Assembly (NCBI GenBank): GCA_029261655.1
Contig: JAJDAY010000027.1
Span: forward strand, 1-41,408
DNA: 41,408 bases
Direction: 5' to 3'
Source of the DNA: Nitrospinaceae bacterium
GTDB taxonomy: Bacteria > Nitrospinota > Nitrospinia > Nitrospinales > VA-1
The translations under genes and the position numbers were made by a program. Below the pieces are notes generated by a model that was given only the letters and a program-made list of their open reading frames with translations, searched no databases and was not told the origin of the DNA. This document shows, piece after piece, positions 34,088-41,408 of this stretch (positions within the stretch are counted from its first letter, which is position 1; every line of letters starts with the position of its first letter).

Positions 34088-35026
34088 ATGACAAGTTTTC
34101 ACGTACCGGTATTAAGAGAGAAAGTATTTCAATACCTTGTGGTCAAGGAGGAGGGATTGATCGTGGATGGGACGCTAGGTAATGGGGGTCACACAGAATA
34201 CATTCTGAAAAATACCGGACCCCGGTTAAAGGTCATTGGTATAGACCGGGACCCTTCAGCTCTGGAAATTGCAAAGAAACGTTTGGCCCCTTTCGGCGAC
34301 AGGGTGCAATTTGCTCACGGCAACTACAGTGAAATCTCAGATCTCCTCAAAAAATTCAATGTCGACAAAATCGACGGCTTACTTCTGGATCTCGGAATTT
34401 CCAGCCCCCAGGTAGATATCGCGGAACGTGGGTTCTCCTTCATGCGCAACGGTCCTTTGGACATGCGGATGGATACGACCCAGGAAGTCACCGCTCGACA
34501 CCTTCTGGAGACCCTCTCTGACCAGGAATTGGAAACCATCATCAAGGATTATGGAGAAGAACGTTATTACCGAAAGATCGTGCGGGCGGTCCGCAAAGCG
34601 CAGGCAATCAACCCCATTACAACCACCCACCAATTATCAGACATCCTCTCTGGCGCGCTGTATTCCAAGCGTCTCGCAAAGATTCATCCCGCAACCCGCA
34701 CCTTCCAAGCCCTGCGCATTGCCGTTAACAGCGAGCTGTTGCATCTCAAAACCGCGCTGCAGAATTCCCTGGGAGTTCTGGGCGCGGGAGCTCGCCTGGT
34801 CACCATAGCGTTTCATTCCCTCGAAGATCGAATTGTGAAAAATTTTTTCAGATACGAGGAGAAAGATTGCATCTGTCCCCCTCGTATGCCTGTTTGCGTG
34901 TGTGGCAAAAAACCCGCCCTCAAAGTCCTGACGAAACGTGCTCTTGTAGCCGACGAAAATGAAGTGACGCGAAACCCCCGTTCTTCAAGCGCGAAAATGC
35001 GGGTGGCCGAGAGGGTTTATGTTTGA
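34088..35026 (+). CDS. rsmH: 16S rRNA (cytosine(1402)-N4)-methyltransferase RsmH (MraW)
   Basis: SAM-dependent enzyme that methylates N4 of C1402 in the 16S rRNA decoding centre. The 312-residue product starts SFHVPVLREKVFQYL, has the SAM motif VDGTLGNGGHTEYIL, motif LLDLGISSPQVD, GFSFMRNGPLDMRMD, and the C-terminal FHSLEDRIVKNFFR with CICPPRMPVCVCG and SSSAKMRVAE. All are classic MraW blocks. The stop overlaps the following ftsL-like gene by 8 bp. Confidence 0.97.
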   Translation: MTSFHVPVLREKVFQYLVVKEEGLIVDGTLGNGGHTEYILKNTGPRLKVIGIDRDPSALEIAKKRLAPFGDRVQFAHGNYSEISDLLKKFNVDKIDGLLLDLGISSPQVDIAERGFSFMRNGPLDMRMDTTQEVTARHLLETLSDQELETIIKDYGEERYYRKIVRAVRKAQAINPITTTHQLSDILSGALYSKRLAKIHPATRTFQALRIAVNSELLHLKTALQNSLGVLGAGARLVTIAFHSLEDRIVKNFFRYEEKDCICPPRMPVCVCGKKPALKVLTKRALVADENEVTRNPRSSSAKMRVAERVYV

Positions 35027-35336
35027 GTGGATGGGTCGAATCGCCAAAACCCAGGTTCATGTGTCGCCCAAAAAGTTCTGGGTGATCATGATGTTTTCTG
35101 TTTTTTTGATGGTCGGAGCCATGGCATTCGTCTGGCCCAATGTGAAAATGGTGAAAATGGCTTACGAATATCAAAGCCTGGCTCAGGAAAAACGGCGCTT
35201 GTTGAAAGAAAACAACCTGCTGATGGTGGAAAGGGAAAGCCTGAAGTCGCTGGACCGCATCCTTTTTCTAGCTGAAAAATACACGGATCTCCAGCCCCCG
35301 GAAAAGGGGCAGGTTCTGACTGTTTTTTTGAAATAA
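35019..35336 (+). CDS. ftsL: FtsL-like cell division protein
   Basis: A 105-residue bitopic membrane protein: short cytosolic N-terminus, one helix (about 19-40, FWVIMMFSVFLMVGAMAFVW), then a periplasmic coiled coil (YEYQSLAQEKRRLLKENNLL) and a short end. FtsL proteins are weakly conserved in sequence, so the call rests on size, topology and place between rsmH and ftsI, the standard ftsL slot. With FtsB and FtsQ it would regulate FtsW-FtsI septal synthesis. It overlaps rsmH by 8 bp. Confidence 0.85.
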   Translation: MFEWMGRIAKTQVHVSPKKFWVIMMFSVFLMVGAMAFVWPNVKMVKMAYEYQSLAQEKRRLLKENNLLMVERESLKSLDRILFLAEKYTDLQPPEKGQVLTVFLK

Positions 35337-35378
35337 AGGGTTTTTAAAATTATTCATTCTTTTTAACCTTTGCCAATG

Positions 35379-35404
35379 GCCAACCCCTTGTTTTAAAGGT
35401 TGGC
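35379..35404 (+). terminator. Hairpin between ftsL and ftsI, attenuator or processing site
   Basis: GCCAACC (35379-35385) and GGTTGGC (35398-35404) form a perfect 7-bp stem with a 12-nt loop, in the only sizeable gap (100 bp) between rsmH and murD. No T-run follows, so full termination is unlikely. Confidence 0.35.
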
Positions 35405-35436
35405 TTGTAGACCCGGTTGAATTTTCCGAGACGACC

Positions 35437-37185
35437 ATGAGCAGAAAAAGTCCCCCTCTTAAAAAAGATGCCCGCGCAATATTAAAAATTCGGTTGGTGG
35501 GAGTGGCGTGCCTTTTTATATTGTTTGGAATGGCTCTTGGAACCCGTCTGTTTTACCTGCAGGTCATCAACCATGATGAGCTGGTGGCTCTATCAAAAAA
35601 ACAATACGCCGACAAAGAGGAAATTGTATACGGGCGCGGGGTGATTTTCGACCGCAATCAAAACACATTGGCCATGAATATTGAGGTAGAATCAGTCCAC
35701 ATCAATCCATCCAGAGTGAAAGACAAAAGTTACACCGCAAGGACACTCGCTTCCCATCTCAATATGGATCGAGGAAAAGTCTTCGGGGATCTCTCTTCAA
35801 AACAACGTCCCTATTGGGTGAAGCGCAAATGCAATTTAGAGGAAGTGAGTAAACTACACCACCTTGATTTGCCGGGAGTCCGCTTCATTTCCGAGCAAAA
35901 ACGTGTTTACCCCAAACGTGAGCTGGCCGCAAGTGTCACCGGAATTGTCGGCATGGACGACAAAGGTTTTGCCGGTTCGGAATACTTTCATCAGTCGATT
36001 CTCAAGGGAACCACCGTGCATCGGGTCATAGAAAAAGATGCCAGAGGGCGTAATATCCGGTCTGTCAGCGAGCTGGTCAAAACCAAATCTAAAAGTCGCG
36101 ATGTGGTTTTGACCATAGATGAAGTCATCCAGTTCATTGCCGAACATCATTTAAAAAAACAGGTCGAAAAATACGAGGCGGATTCCGGCATGGTCCTGGT
36201 CATGGAACCTCATACGGGGGAAATGTTAGCCATGGCCAATGTCCCTCAGTTCAATCCAAACAAATACCAGGCTTATCCAAAGGAAAAAAGGAGGAACCGC
36301 ATCATCACCCATTCCTACGAACCCGGCTCCATCTTTAAACCCATCACTGCGGCGGCGGCTCTGGATTCCGGTAAAGTCAAATCAACCGATGCTCTATTCT
36401 TTTGCGAAAACGGAAAATTCAAAATCAAAAGTAAAACTTACCGTGAAGCGGCAAACCACAAGTTCGACTGGTTGAGCCTGCAAAATATCATCGCGAAATC
36501 CAGCAACATCGGGTCTATAAAAATCGCTCAGGAACTGGGGGAAAAACAATTTTATAAATACATCCGTAAATTTGGTTTCGGCAAAAAAACCGGGATAGAC
36601 CTTCCGGGAGAATCCGCCGGCCTGCTTACCAGGCAATCTGGCTGGTCCGGGCTGTCCCTTCCCTCTATTTCATTTGGACATGAAATCGGCGTCACCCCCA
36701 TTCAACTGGCAACTGCATGGAGCGCTATCGCCAATGGAGGAAACCTGGTTTTACCGCAAGTCACAAAGTTGATTTTAAATAATGGTCAGGTGGAAAAATC
36801 CTTCAGCCCGAAAATAATTCGTCGAGTCATCTCCGAAAAAACCAGTCGGCAAATGATCGAGGTATTGAAAAATGCCGTGAAGAACGGAACGGGAACTCCC
36901 GCCGCTGTCCCAGGGTTTGAAACAGCGGGCAAAACCGGCACTGCGCAAATTTTTGACTGGAATTCCGGTTCCTATTCGCAAAACAAATACCTCTCTTCAT
37001 TCATAGGTTTTGTGCCGGCGGACGCGCCTAAAATTGTGGTTCGGGTGATGATTGAAAACCCCCGAAAACATCACTGGGGAGGTGTCGTGGCGGGTCCGGT
37101 ATTCCGGGAGATTTCCAAAGAAGTGTTGCGTTACCTCAACGAACCCGCAAAAGGCGAGCGGGTCTTTTTCCTCAACCATGCCTGA
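35437..37185 (+). CDS. ftsI: Septal peptidoglycan transpeptidase FtsI (PBP3, class B)
   Basis: Division-specific D,D-transpeptidase that crosslinks septal peptidoglycan together with FtsW. The 582-residue product has an N-terminal helix (about 20-42), a dimerisation/pedestal domain (about 60-215, IVYGRGVIFDRNQNTLAMN), and the penicillin-binding domain with SIFK (Ser298, Lys301), SSN (Ser355-Asn357) and KTGT (Lys499). No C-terminal PASTA domains, so it resembles E. coli FtsI more than sporulation-type SpoVD. It shares one base with the murE start (TGATG). Confidence 0.95.
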   Translation: MSRKSPPLKKDARAILKIRLVGVACLFILFGMALGTRLFYLQVINHDELVALSKKQYADKEEIVYGRGVIFDRNQNTLAMNIEVESVHINPSRVKDKSYTARTLASHLNMDRGKVFGDLSSKQRPYWVKRKCNLEEVSKLHHLDLPGVRFISEQKRVYPKRELAASVTGIVGMDDKGFAGSEYFHQSILKGTTVHRVIEKDARGRNIRSVSELVKTKSKSRDVVLTIDEVIQFIAEHHLKKQVEKYEADSGMVLVMEPHTGEMLAMANVPQFNPNKYQAYPKEKRRNRIITHSYEPGSIFKPITAAAALDSGKVKSTDALFFCENGKFKIKSKTYREAANHKFDWLSLQNIIAKSSNIGSIKIAQELGEKQFYKYIRKFGFGKKTGIDLPGESAGLLTRQSGWSGLSLPSISFGHEIGVTPIQLATAWSAIANGGNLVLPQVTKLILNNGQVEKSFSPKIIRRVISEKTSRQMIEVLKNAVKNGTGTPAAVPGFETAGKTGTAQIFDWNSGSYSQNKYLSSFIGFVPADAPKIVVRVMIENPRKHHWGGVVAGPVFREISKEVLRYLNEPAKGERVFFLNHA

Positions 37186-38753
37186 TGGAAACCATTGAGC
37201 GTAAAAATTATTTTACTTTTTCACCAAACATTCCGGCCATCGTGAATAAGCAACGAACCAGCAAACTGTCGCAATTGATCCAGGGATTTCCGGTTCTCAA
37301 TGTTGTTGGGGCCCTGGAAAAAGAAATCACCTCCATCGCTTTCGATTCCAGAAAGGTGAAACCTGGAAGTTTGTTTGTCGCCATACCGGGATTAAAACAA
37401 GACGGCGGTCGGTTTATCCAGGATGCCATGCAGCGGGGAGCCTTGGCCTTCATCACCGAATTGCCCGCCGACAAATTGAATAAACTTGATCTCACAACCA
37501 AGGGCCAAACCGCTATTTGCGTCGATGACAGTCGCCGGGCCCTGGCATGGGTCAGCGCCGAACACTATGAACATCCGTCTAAAAAAATGAATCTGGTGGG
37601 GATCACAGGGACCAATGGCAAAACCACATTGACCTATATTTTAGAAAAAATGTATCAGATGCGCGGCGGGGAAACCGGAGTGATCGGAACGATCAATTAC
37701 CGCTACGGGGATTTCCAAGCGCCGGCATCCGTGACCACACCGGAATCTTTAGACATCAACCGCATGCTGGCAGACATGGCGGAACAAGGCGTCAAGGATT
37801 GCTTCCTTGAAGTTTCATCGCATTCACTGGCCTTGAGCCGGGTCGCCGAATTGCAGTTTTCCTTAGGCATCTTCACCAACTTAAGCCGGGACCATCTCGA
37901 TTACCACATCGACATGGAAGATTATAAAAATACCAAGAAAAAATTGTTTCAGAACACCGTCATGGAACAACAGGTCATCAATATCGATGATCCGGCGGGA
38001 AAAGAAATCGTCCATGAAACCGACCGGCCCACCCTGACCACTGGAATAGATCAAATGGCCGACATTCGAGCAGAGAACTGCAACCTTTCAGAAGCCGGAA
38101 GCCAGTTCACCCTCAAAACTCCATCGGGAAGCCTGGAAGTGCAGACCCTCCTTCTCGGTCGGCACAACATTTATAACCTTCTCAGTGGGGCTGCGGCGGC
38201 TCATGCCCAGGGGTTTTCGCTGAATGAAATCCAAAAGGGACTGCAAGCCATTTCGCATATTCCGGGAAGATTCGAACGCGTGGATTGCGGCCAGAATTTT
38301 TCAGTCGTGGTCGATTATGCGCACACTCATGAAGCTCTGACAAACGTCCTGACCGCCGCTAAGGCGCTGACCGAAAAAAAAATCATCGTTGTATTCGGTT
38401 GTGGCGGCGACCGCGACCGGGGCAAGCGCAAAGAGATGGGCCGTGTGGCTCTTGAGTCGAGCGATTACGCTGTCATCACGTCCGACAACCCCAGGACCGA
38501 AGATCCTGAAAGGATCATTAAGGACATTCTTAAGGGAGTTCCGTCCTTGTCCAGAGAGTCTCAGGACTATATCGTCCTGTCCGACCGTAAACAGGCCATC
38601 GAACATGCAATTGAAAACGCCCGTTCAGGCGATCTCATTTTAATCGCCGGAAAAGGCCACGAAAATTATCAAATTCTGAATACTGAAACCATTCATTTCG
38701 ACGACAAGGAGATTGCGACTGACGCAATCACCCAAAGGATGAACCGTGATTGA
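37185..38753 (+). CDS. murE: UDP-MurNAc-tripeptide synthetase MurE, meso-DAP adding
   Basis: Cytosolic Mur ligase adding the third residue to UDP-MurNAc-L-Ala-D-Glu. The 522-residue product has the N-terminal UMP-binding domain (FDSRKVKPGSLFVAIPG), the ATP loop GITGTNGKTTLTY, LEVSSHSLALSRV, and the C-terminal GCGGDRDRGKRKEMG with DNPR in TSDNPRTEDP. DNPR marks meso-diaminopimelate as substrate, so the peptidoglycan is DAP type. The ATG overlaps the ftsI stop; the first 20 residues are an extension beyond the usual start, and a GTG at 37242 is an alternative. The end overlaps murF by 8 bp. Confidence 0.96.
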   Translation: METIERKNYFTFSPNIPAIVNKQRTSKLSQLIQGFPVLNVVGALEKEITSIAFDSRKVKPGSLFVAIPGLKQDGGRFIQDAMQRGALAFITELPADKLNKLDLTTKGQTAICVDDSRRALAWVSAEHYEHPSKKMNLVGITGTNGKTTLTYILEKMYQMRGGETGVIGTINYRYGDFQAPASVTTPESLDINRMLADMAEQGVKDCFLEVSSHSLALSRVAELQFSLGIFTNLSRDHLDYHIDMEDYKNTKKKLFQNTVMEQQVINIDDPAGKEIVHETDRPTLTTGIDQMADIRAENCNLSEAGSQFTLKTPSGSLEVQTLLLGRHNIYNLLSGAAAAHAQGFSLNEIQKGLQAISHIPGRFERVDCGQNFSVVVDYAHTHEALTNVLTAAKALTEKKIIVVFGCGGDRDRGKRKEMGRVALESSDYAVITSDNPRTEDPERIIKDILKGVPSLSRESQDYIVLSDRKQAIEHAIENARSGDLILIAGKGHENYQILNTETIHFDDKEIATDAITQRMNRD

Positions 38754-40146
38754 AAGTAACGCCAGGGAATGCTTGCAGGCTATGGGGGGGGATCTCCTTT
38801 CAGGGCAAGAACTGGAGGCCTTTAAAGGCGTTTCCATCGACTCCCGCACCCTCAAAAGCGGGCAATTGTTTTTCTGCATAGTGGGCCCGACTTTTGATGG
38901 CCACGCTTTCATCCAGCAGGCAGTGGATAAAAAAGCCGCGGGAATTATTCTTTCAGACAATAAACAACGGCCAACCAATGAGGCCGACATGCCTTTTGTG
39001 ATTCGGGTGAACGACACCTTGTCCGCCCTGCAAGACCTGGCCCGCTTTCACAGGCAAAGATTATCCGTTCGCGTCGTCGGGATAACCGGAACCAACGGAA
39101 AATCCACAACCAAGGAAATGATCGCGTCTATCGCTGAAACCACTTTTAAAACCCTGAAGACCCGAGGCAACCTGAACAATCACATCGGCCTTCCTCTCAA
39201 CGTACTCGAACTGGACAAGACACATGAAGTGGCCGTGCTCGAGATGGGCATGAGTGCGGCGGGTGAAATCAGATTGCTCGCAGACATCGCCAAACCCGAT
39301 ATCGGAGTCATCACCAATATTTCCGAAGGACATCTGGATCAATTGAAAACCCTCAAGAACGTGCAAGCGGCTAAAGGTGAACTGTTCGACTCCCTCCATG
39401 ACCAGGCAACCGCCATTGTCAACGCGGACGATCCTCTGGTGCTGGAGCTTGCGACCGCCCTGAAGACCGCTGTGAAACAAACCACTTTCGGCATCCAGAA
39501 TCCGGCGGACGTTAAAGCGGACAACATAAAGGCAACCGGCGGCGGACACGATTTCACGGTTTCCCTGGCGGGAAGTACATTCCCGGTCAAGCTCCCCTTT
39601 CTTGGGTTCTGCAATATCTACAACGCTCTGGCGGCGATCGCCACCGGGCGCTCCCTGGGAATCGAGACCGTAAACATGAAGACGGGTCTTGCCAATTGCA
39701 AATTGCTTTCCCAGCGCTATGAAATTTTTCAACACGATTCCATGACCATCATCAATGACGCTTACAACGCAAATCCGAAGTCGATGCAGGAAGCTCTGGC
39801 CACGCTGGTTGAATACCCCTCTCCCGGCCGCAGAATTTTTGTGATCGGAGACATGCTGGAACTGGGGGACCTGGCGCAATCGGCGCATACCGATCTGGGA
39901 AAGGAAATCGCCGGACATTCCATCGACATGCTGATCACTGTGGGTGAGATGACCGCGTTAACCGCAAAGGAAGCTCACTCCAGCGGCATGAAGAAAGACC
40001 GGGTCATCGTCTTCGACAAACGTGAAGACGCTTCTGAATTTTTGCGAGAAAACACCCGGCCCGGCGACTGCCTGCTGTTTAAAGGATCCCGCGGATCAGG
40101 AATGGAAAAGGTATTGAAAGAAATGATTCACCCTGAGGCCCATTAA
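38746..40146 (+). CDS. murF: UDP-MurNAc-tripeptide:D-Ala-D-Ala ligase MurF
   Basis: Mur ligase adding D-Ala-D-Ala to complete UDP-MurNAc-pentapeptide. The 466-residue product carries SIDSRTLKSGQLFFCIVGP, the ATP loop GITGTNGKSTTKEM, TRGNLNNHIGLPLNVL, VLEMGMSAAGEI and NDAYNANPKSMQEAL, all characteristic of MurF. Start is a GTG at 38746 inside the last codons of murE. mraY follows 5 bp after the stop. Confidence 0.96.
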   Translation: MIESNARECLQAMGGDLLSGQELEAFKGVSIDSRTLKSGQLFFCIVGPTFDGHAFIQQAVDKKAAGIILSDNKQRPTNEADMPFVIRVNDTLSALQDLARFHRQRLSVRVVGITGTNGKSTTKEMIASIAETTFKTLKTRGNLNNHIGLPLNVLELDKTHEVAVLEMGMSAAGEIRLLADIAKPDIGVITNISEGHLDQLKTLKNVQAAKGELFDSLHDQATAIVNADDPLVLELATALKTAVKQTTFGIQNPADVKADNIKATGGGHDFTVSLAGSTFPVKLPFLGFCNIYNALAAIATGRSLGIETVNMKTGLANCKLLSQRYEIFQHDSMTIINDAYNANPKSMQEALATLVEYPSPGRRIFVIGDMLELGDLAQSAHTDLGKEIAGHSIDMLITVGEMTALTAKEAHSSGMKKDRVIVFDKREDASEFLRENTRPGDCLLFKGSRGSGMEKVLKEMIHPEAH

Positions 40147-40151
40147 AGATC

Positions 40152-41237
40152 ATGTTTTATCATTTTTTCTATCCACTCAGTGCGGACTACCCCATTTTTA
40201 ACGTGTTCCGATACATCACGTTTCGGTCAGCGTACTCTGGGGTGACCGCGCTCATACTCAGTCTGATTCTTGGGACTTACATGATCCGCCTCCTGCAGAA
40301 ATACCAGATCGGTGAAAAGATACGCAAACACGGGCCACAGCACCACAACGTCAAATCGGGAACACCCACTATGGGAGGGGCGTTGATCCTGTTCACCTTT
40401 TTATTGTCCACCCTGCTTTGGGCGAATTTATCCAACAATTACATCTGGATCATTATTTTCGCGGCGGTGGGGTTTGGAGCGGTGGGTCTTTATGACGATA
40501 TTTACAAACTCAGAAAGGGCGACGGATTGTCCGTCAAAACCAAGCTGATTTGCCAGACTCTGCTGGCGATCGTCATCGGTGTCTATCTGGTTTATTTTGA
40601 TCCCGCCCGGGCAGAATACGCCACAACGCTTTCCGTGCCCTTCTTCAAGCAATGGCAACCGGATCTTGGGGTCGGCTACCTTTTCTTCATTATTTTTATC
40701 ATTGTCGGAACATCCAACGCCGTCAACCTGACCGATGGGCTGGACGGGCTGGCCATAGGTCCCATCATCATCGCCACCCTCACCTATACGGCAATTGTCT
40801 ATCTCAGCGGACATTTTAATTTCGCCCAGTACCTGGACATTCAATACATCCGTGAAGCGGGAGAGATCGCCGTTTTGGGCACAGCCGTGATCGGAGCCAG
40901 CCTGGGCTTTCTCTGGTACAACTCCTATCCCGCGCAGGTGTTCATGGGGGATGTCGGTTCCCTTTCCCTGGGCGGCATTTTAGGAACCATCGCGGTCATC
41001 GTCAAACACGAAATGCTTTTGATCCTGGTGGGAGGAATTTTTGTGATCGAAGCGCTTTCCGTCATCATCCAGGTTGGATATTACAAATACAGCGGCGGCA
41101 AGCGCGTCTTCAAAATGGCGCCGTTGCACCATCACTTTGAACAGTCGGGCTGGGCCGAACCCAAAGTCATCGTCCGCTTTTGGATCATCGCGGTTGTCCT
41201 GGCGATGATCGGTTTGAGCACTCTGAAATTGCGCTGA
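40152..41237 (+). CDS. mraY: Phospho-MurNAc-pentapeptide transferase MraY
   Basis: Ten-helix inner-membrane enzyme that makes lipid I from UDP-MurNAc-pentapeptide and undecaprenyl phosphate. The 361-residue product has the usual length and motifs: GTPTMGGALILF, VGLYDDIYKL (catalytic Asp pair), SNAVNLTDGLDGLA, FMGDVGSLSLGG and MAPLHHHFEQSGW. The start MFYHFFYPLS matches the family N-terminus. It lies 5 bp after murF and 3 bp before murD. Confidence 0.97.
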   Translation: MFYHFFYPLSADYPIFNVFRYITFRSAYSGVTALILSLILGTYMIRLLQKYQIGEKIRKHGPQHHNVKSGTPTMGGALILFTFLLSTLLWANLSNNYIWIIIFAAVGFGAVGLYDDIYKLRKGDGLSVKTKLICQTLLAIVIGVYLVYFDPARAEYATTLSVPFFKQWQPDLGVGYLFFIIFIIVGTSNAVNLTDGLDGLAIGPIIIATLTYTAIVYLSGHFNFAQYLDIQYIREAGEIAVLGTAVIGASLGFLWYNSYPAQVFMGDVGSLSLGGILGTIAVIVKHEMLLILVGGIFVIEALSVIIQVGYYKYSGGKRVFKMAPLHHHFEQSGWAEPKVIVRFWIIAVVLAMIGLSTLKLR

Positions 41238-41240
41238 ACA

Positions 41241-41408
41241 ATGGAATTGAAAAACAAAAAAATAACGGTGATCGGTATGGGGCGTTCAGGCATCGCTTCG
41301 GCAAATTTCCTGGCAGGGAAAAAAGCCCAGGTGACTCTCATCGACCACAAGGAACGAAAAGATATGGAGGAGGCCGTCGCGCAAGTAAATCCATCGGTGC
41401 GAATCATT
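41241..41408 (+). CDS. murD: UDP-MurNAc-L-Ala:D-Glu ligase MurD (partial, N-terminus only)
   Basis: Mur ligase adding D-glutamate. Only the first 56 codons are in the window, starting at the ATG 41241, three bases after the mraY stop. They read the Rossmann-like UDP-binding start, ITVIGMGRSGIASANFLAGK, followed by VTLIDHKE. This GxGxSG pattern and the position after mraY fit MurD. The rest lies beyond the right edge. Confidence 0.88.
   Translation, partial: MELKNKKITVIGMGRSGIASANFLAGKKAQVTLIDHKERKDMEEAVAQVNPSVRII

Overview
The window looks like a chromosomal segment of a Gram-negative, free-living bacterium, most plausibly a marine Nitrospinota (Nitrospina-like) or deltaproteobacterial-type lineage. 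The evidence is a System I cytochrome c maturation operon with a Cys-type CcmE, a meso-DAP type dcw cluster, a zapA/5-formyl-THF cyclo-ligase/RNase Y block, and a cytoplasmic chemoreceptor with Aer2-like PAS domains. The taxon is an inference; no rRNA gene is present.

Layout. 1-5.3 kb (minus strand): rny (cut by the left edge), 5-formyl-THF cyclo-ligase, a 750-bp stretch that seems to hold a decayed outer-membrane gene, zapA, a small ZapB-like coiled-coil gene, and pheT, whose product lacks the usual tRNA-binding OB domain. 5.7-13.1 kb (plus): a sensory block made of a CHASE-PAS3-GAF histidine kinase, its NarL-type regulator, a soluble chemoreceptor with three tandem PAS domains, a truncated haemoglobin that directly follows in the -1 frame across an A9 run, and a stand-alone PAS protein of the same type. 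13.1-18.7 kb: rnr and comEC, bracketed by inverted copies of a short palindromic intergenic repeat. 18.7-23.6 kb: a cold-shock protein, two oligopeptide-type ABC ATPases without permeases, a YfcE-type phosphodiesterase and a GH15 glucoamylase-like enzyme. 24.0-26.1 kb: a secreted collagen-like protein with a YadA-type head and an S74 chaperone-like C-terminus, ended by a strong hairpin.

26.2-33.1 kb (minus) is a near-complete cytochrome c maturation operon, ccmE-F-H-(I-like)-A-B-D-C-G, followed by a SnoaL-like gene. ccmD is only 48 codons. 33.6 kb to the right end (plus) is the division and cell-wall cluster mraZ-rsmH-ftsL-ftsI-murE-murF-mraY-murD, with murD cut by the window edge.

The most interesting locus is 10.0-13.1 kb. 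Four PAS domains (three in the receptor, one free) all keep a His in an FHxN/D motif and a Trp in the last strand, the pair I recall as ligand and O2-contact residues in Aer2-type haem PAS domains. A full-length group 1 truncated globin follows with no usable start codon, and a single -1 slip on the A9 run would fuse it to the receptor C-terminus. This would be a chemoreceptor carrying two unrelated kinds of haem gas sensor, with globin-fused and globin-free forms made from one gene. A homopolymer sequencing error is the main alternative.
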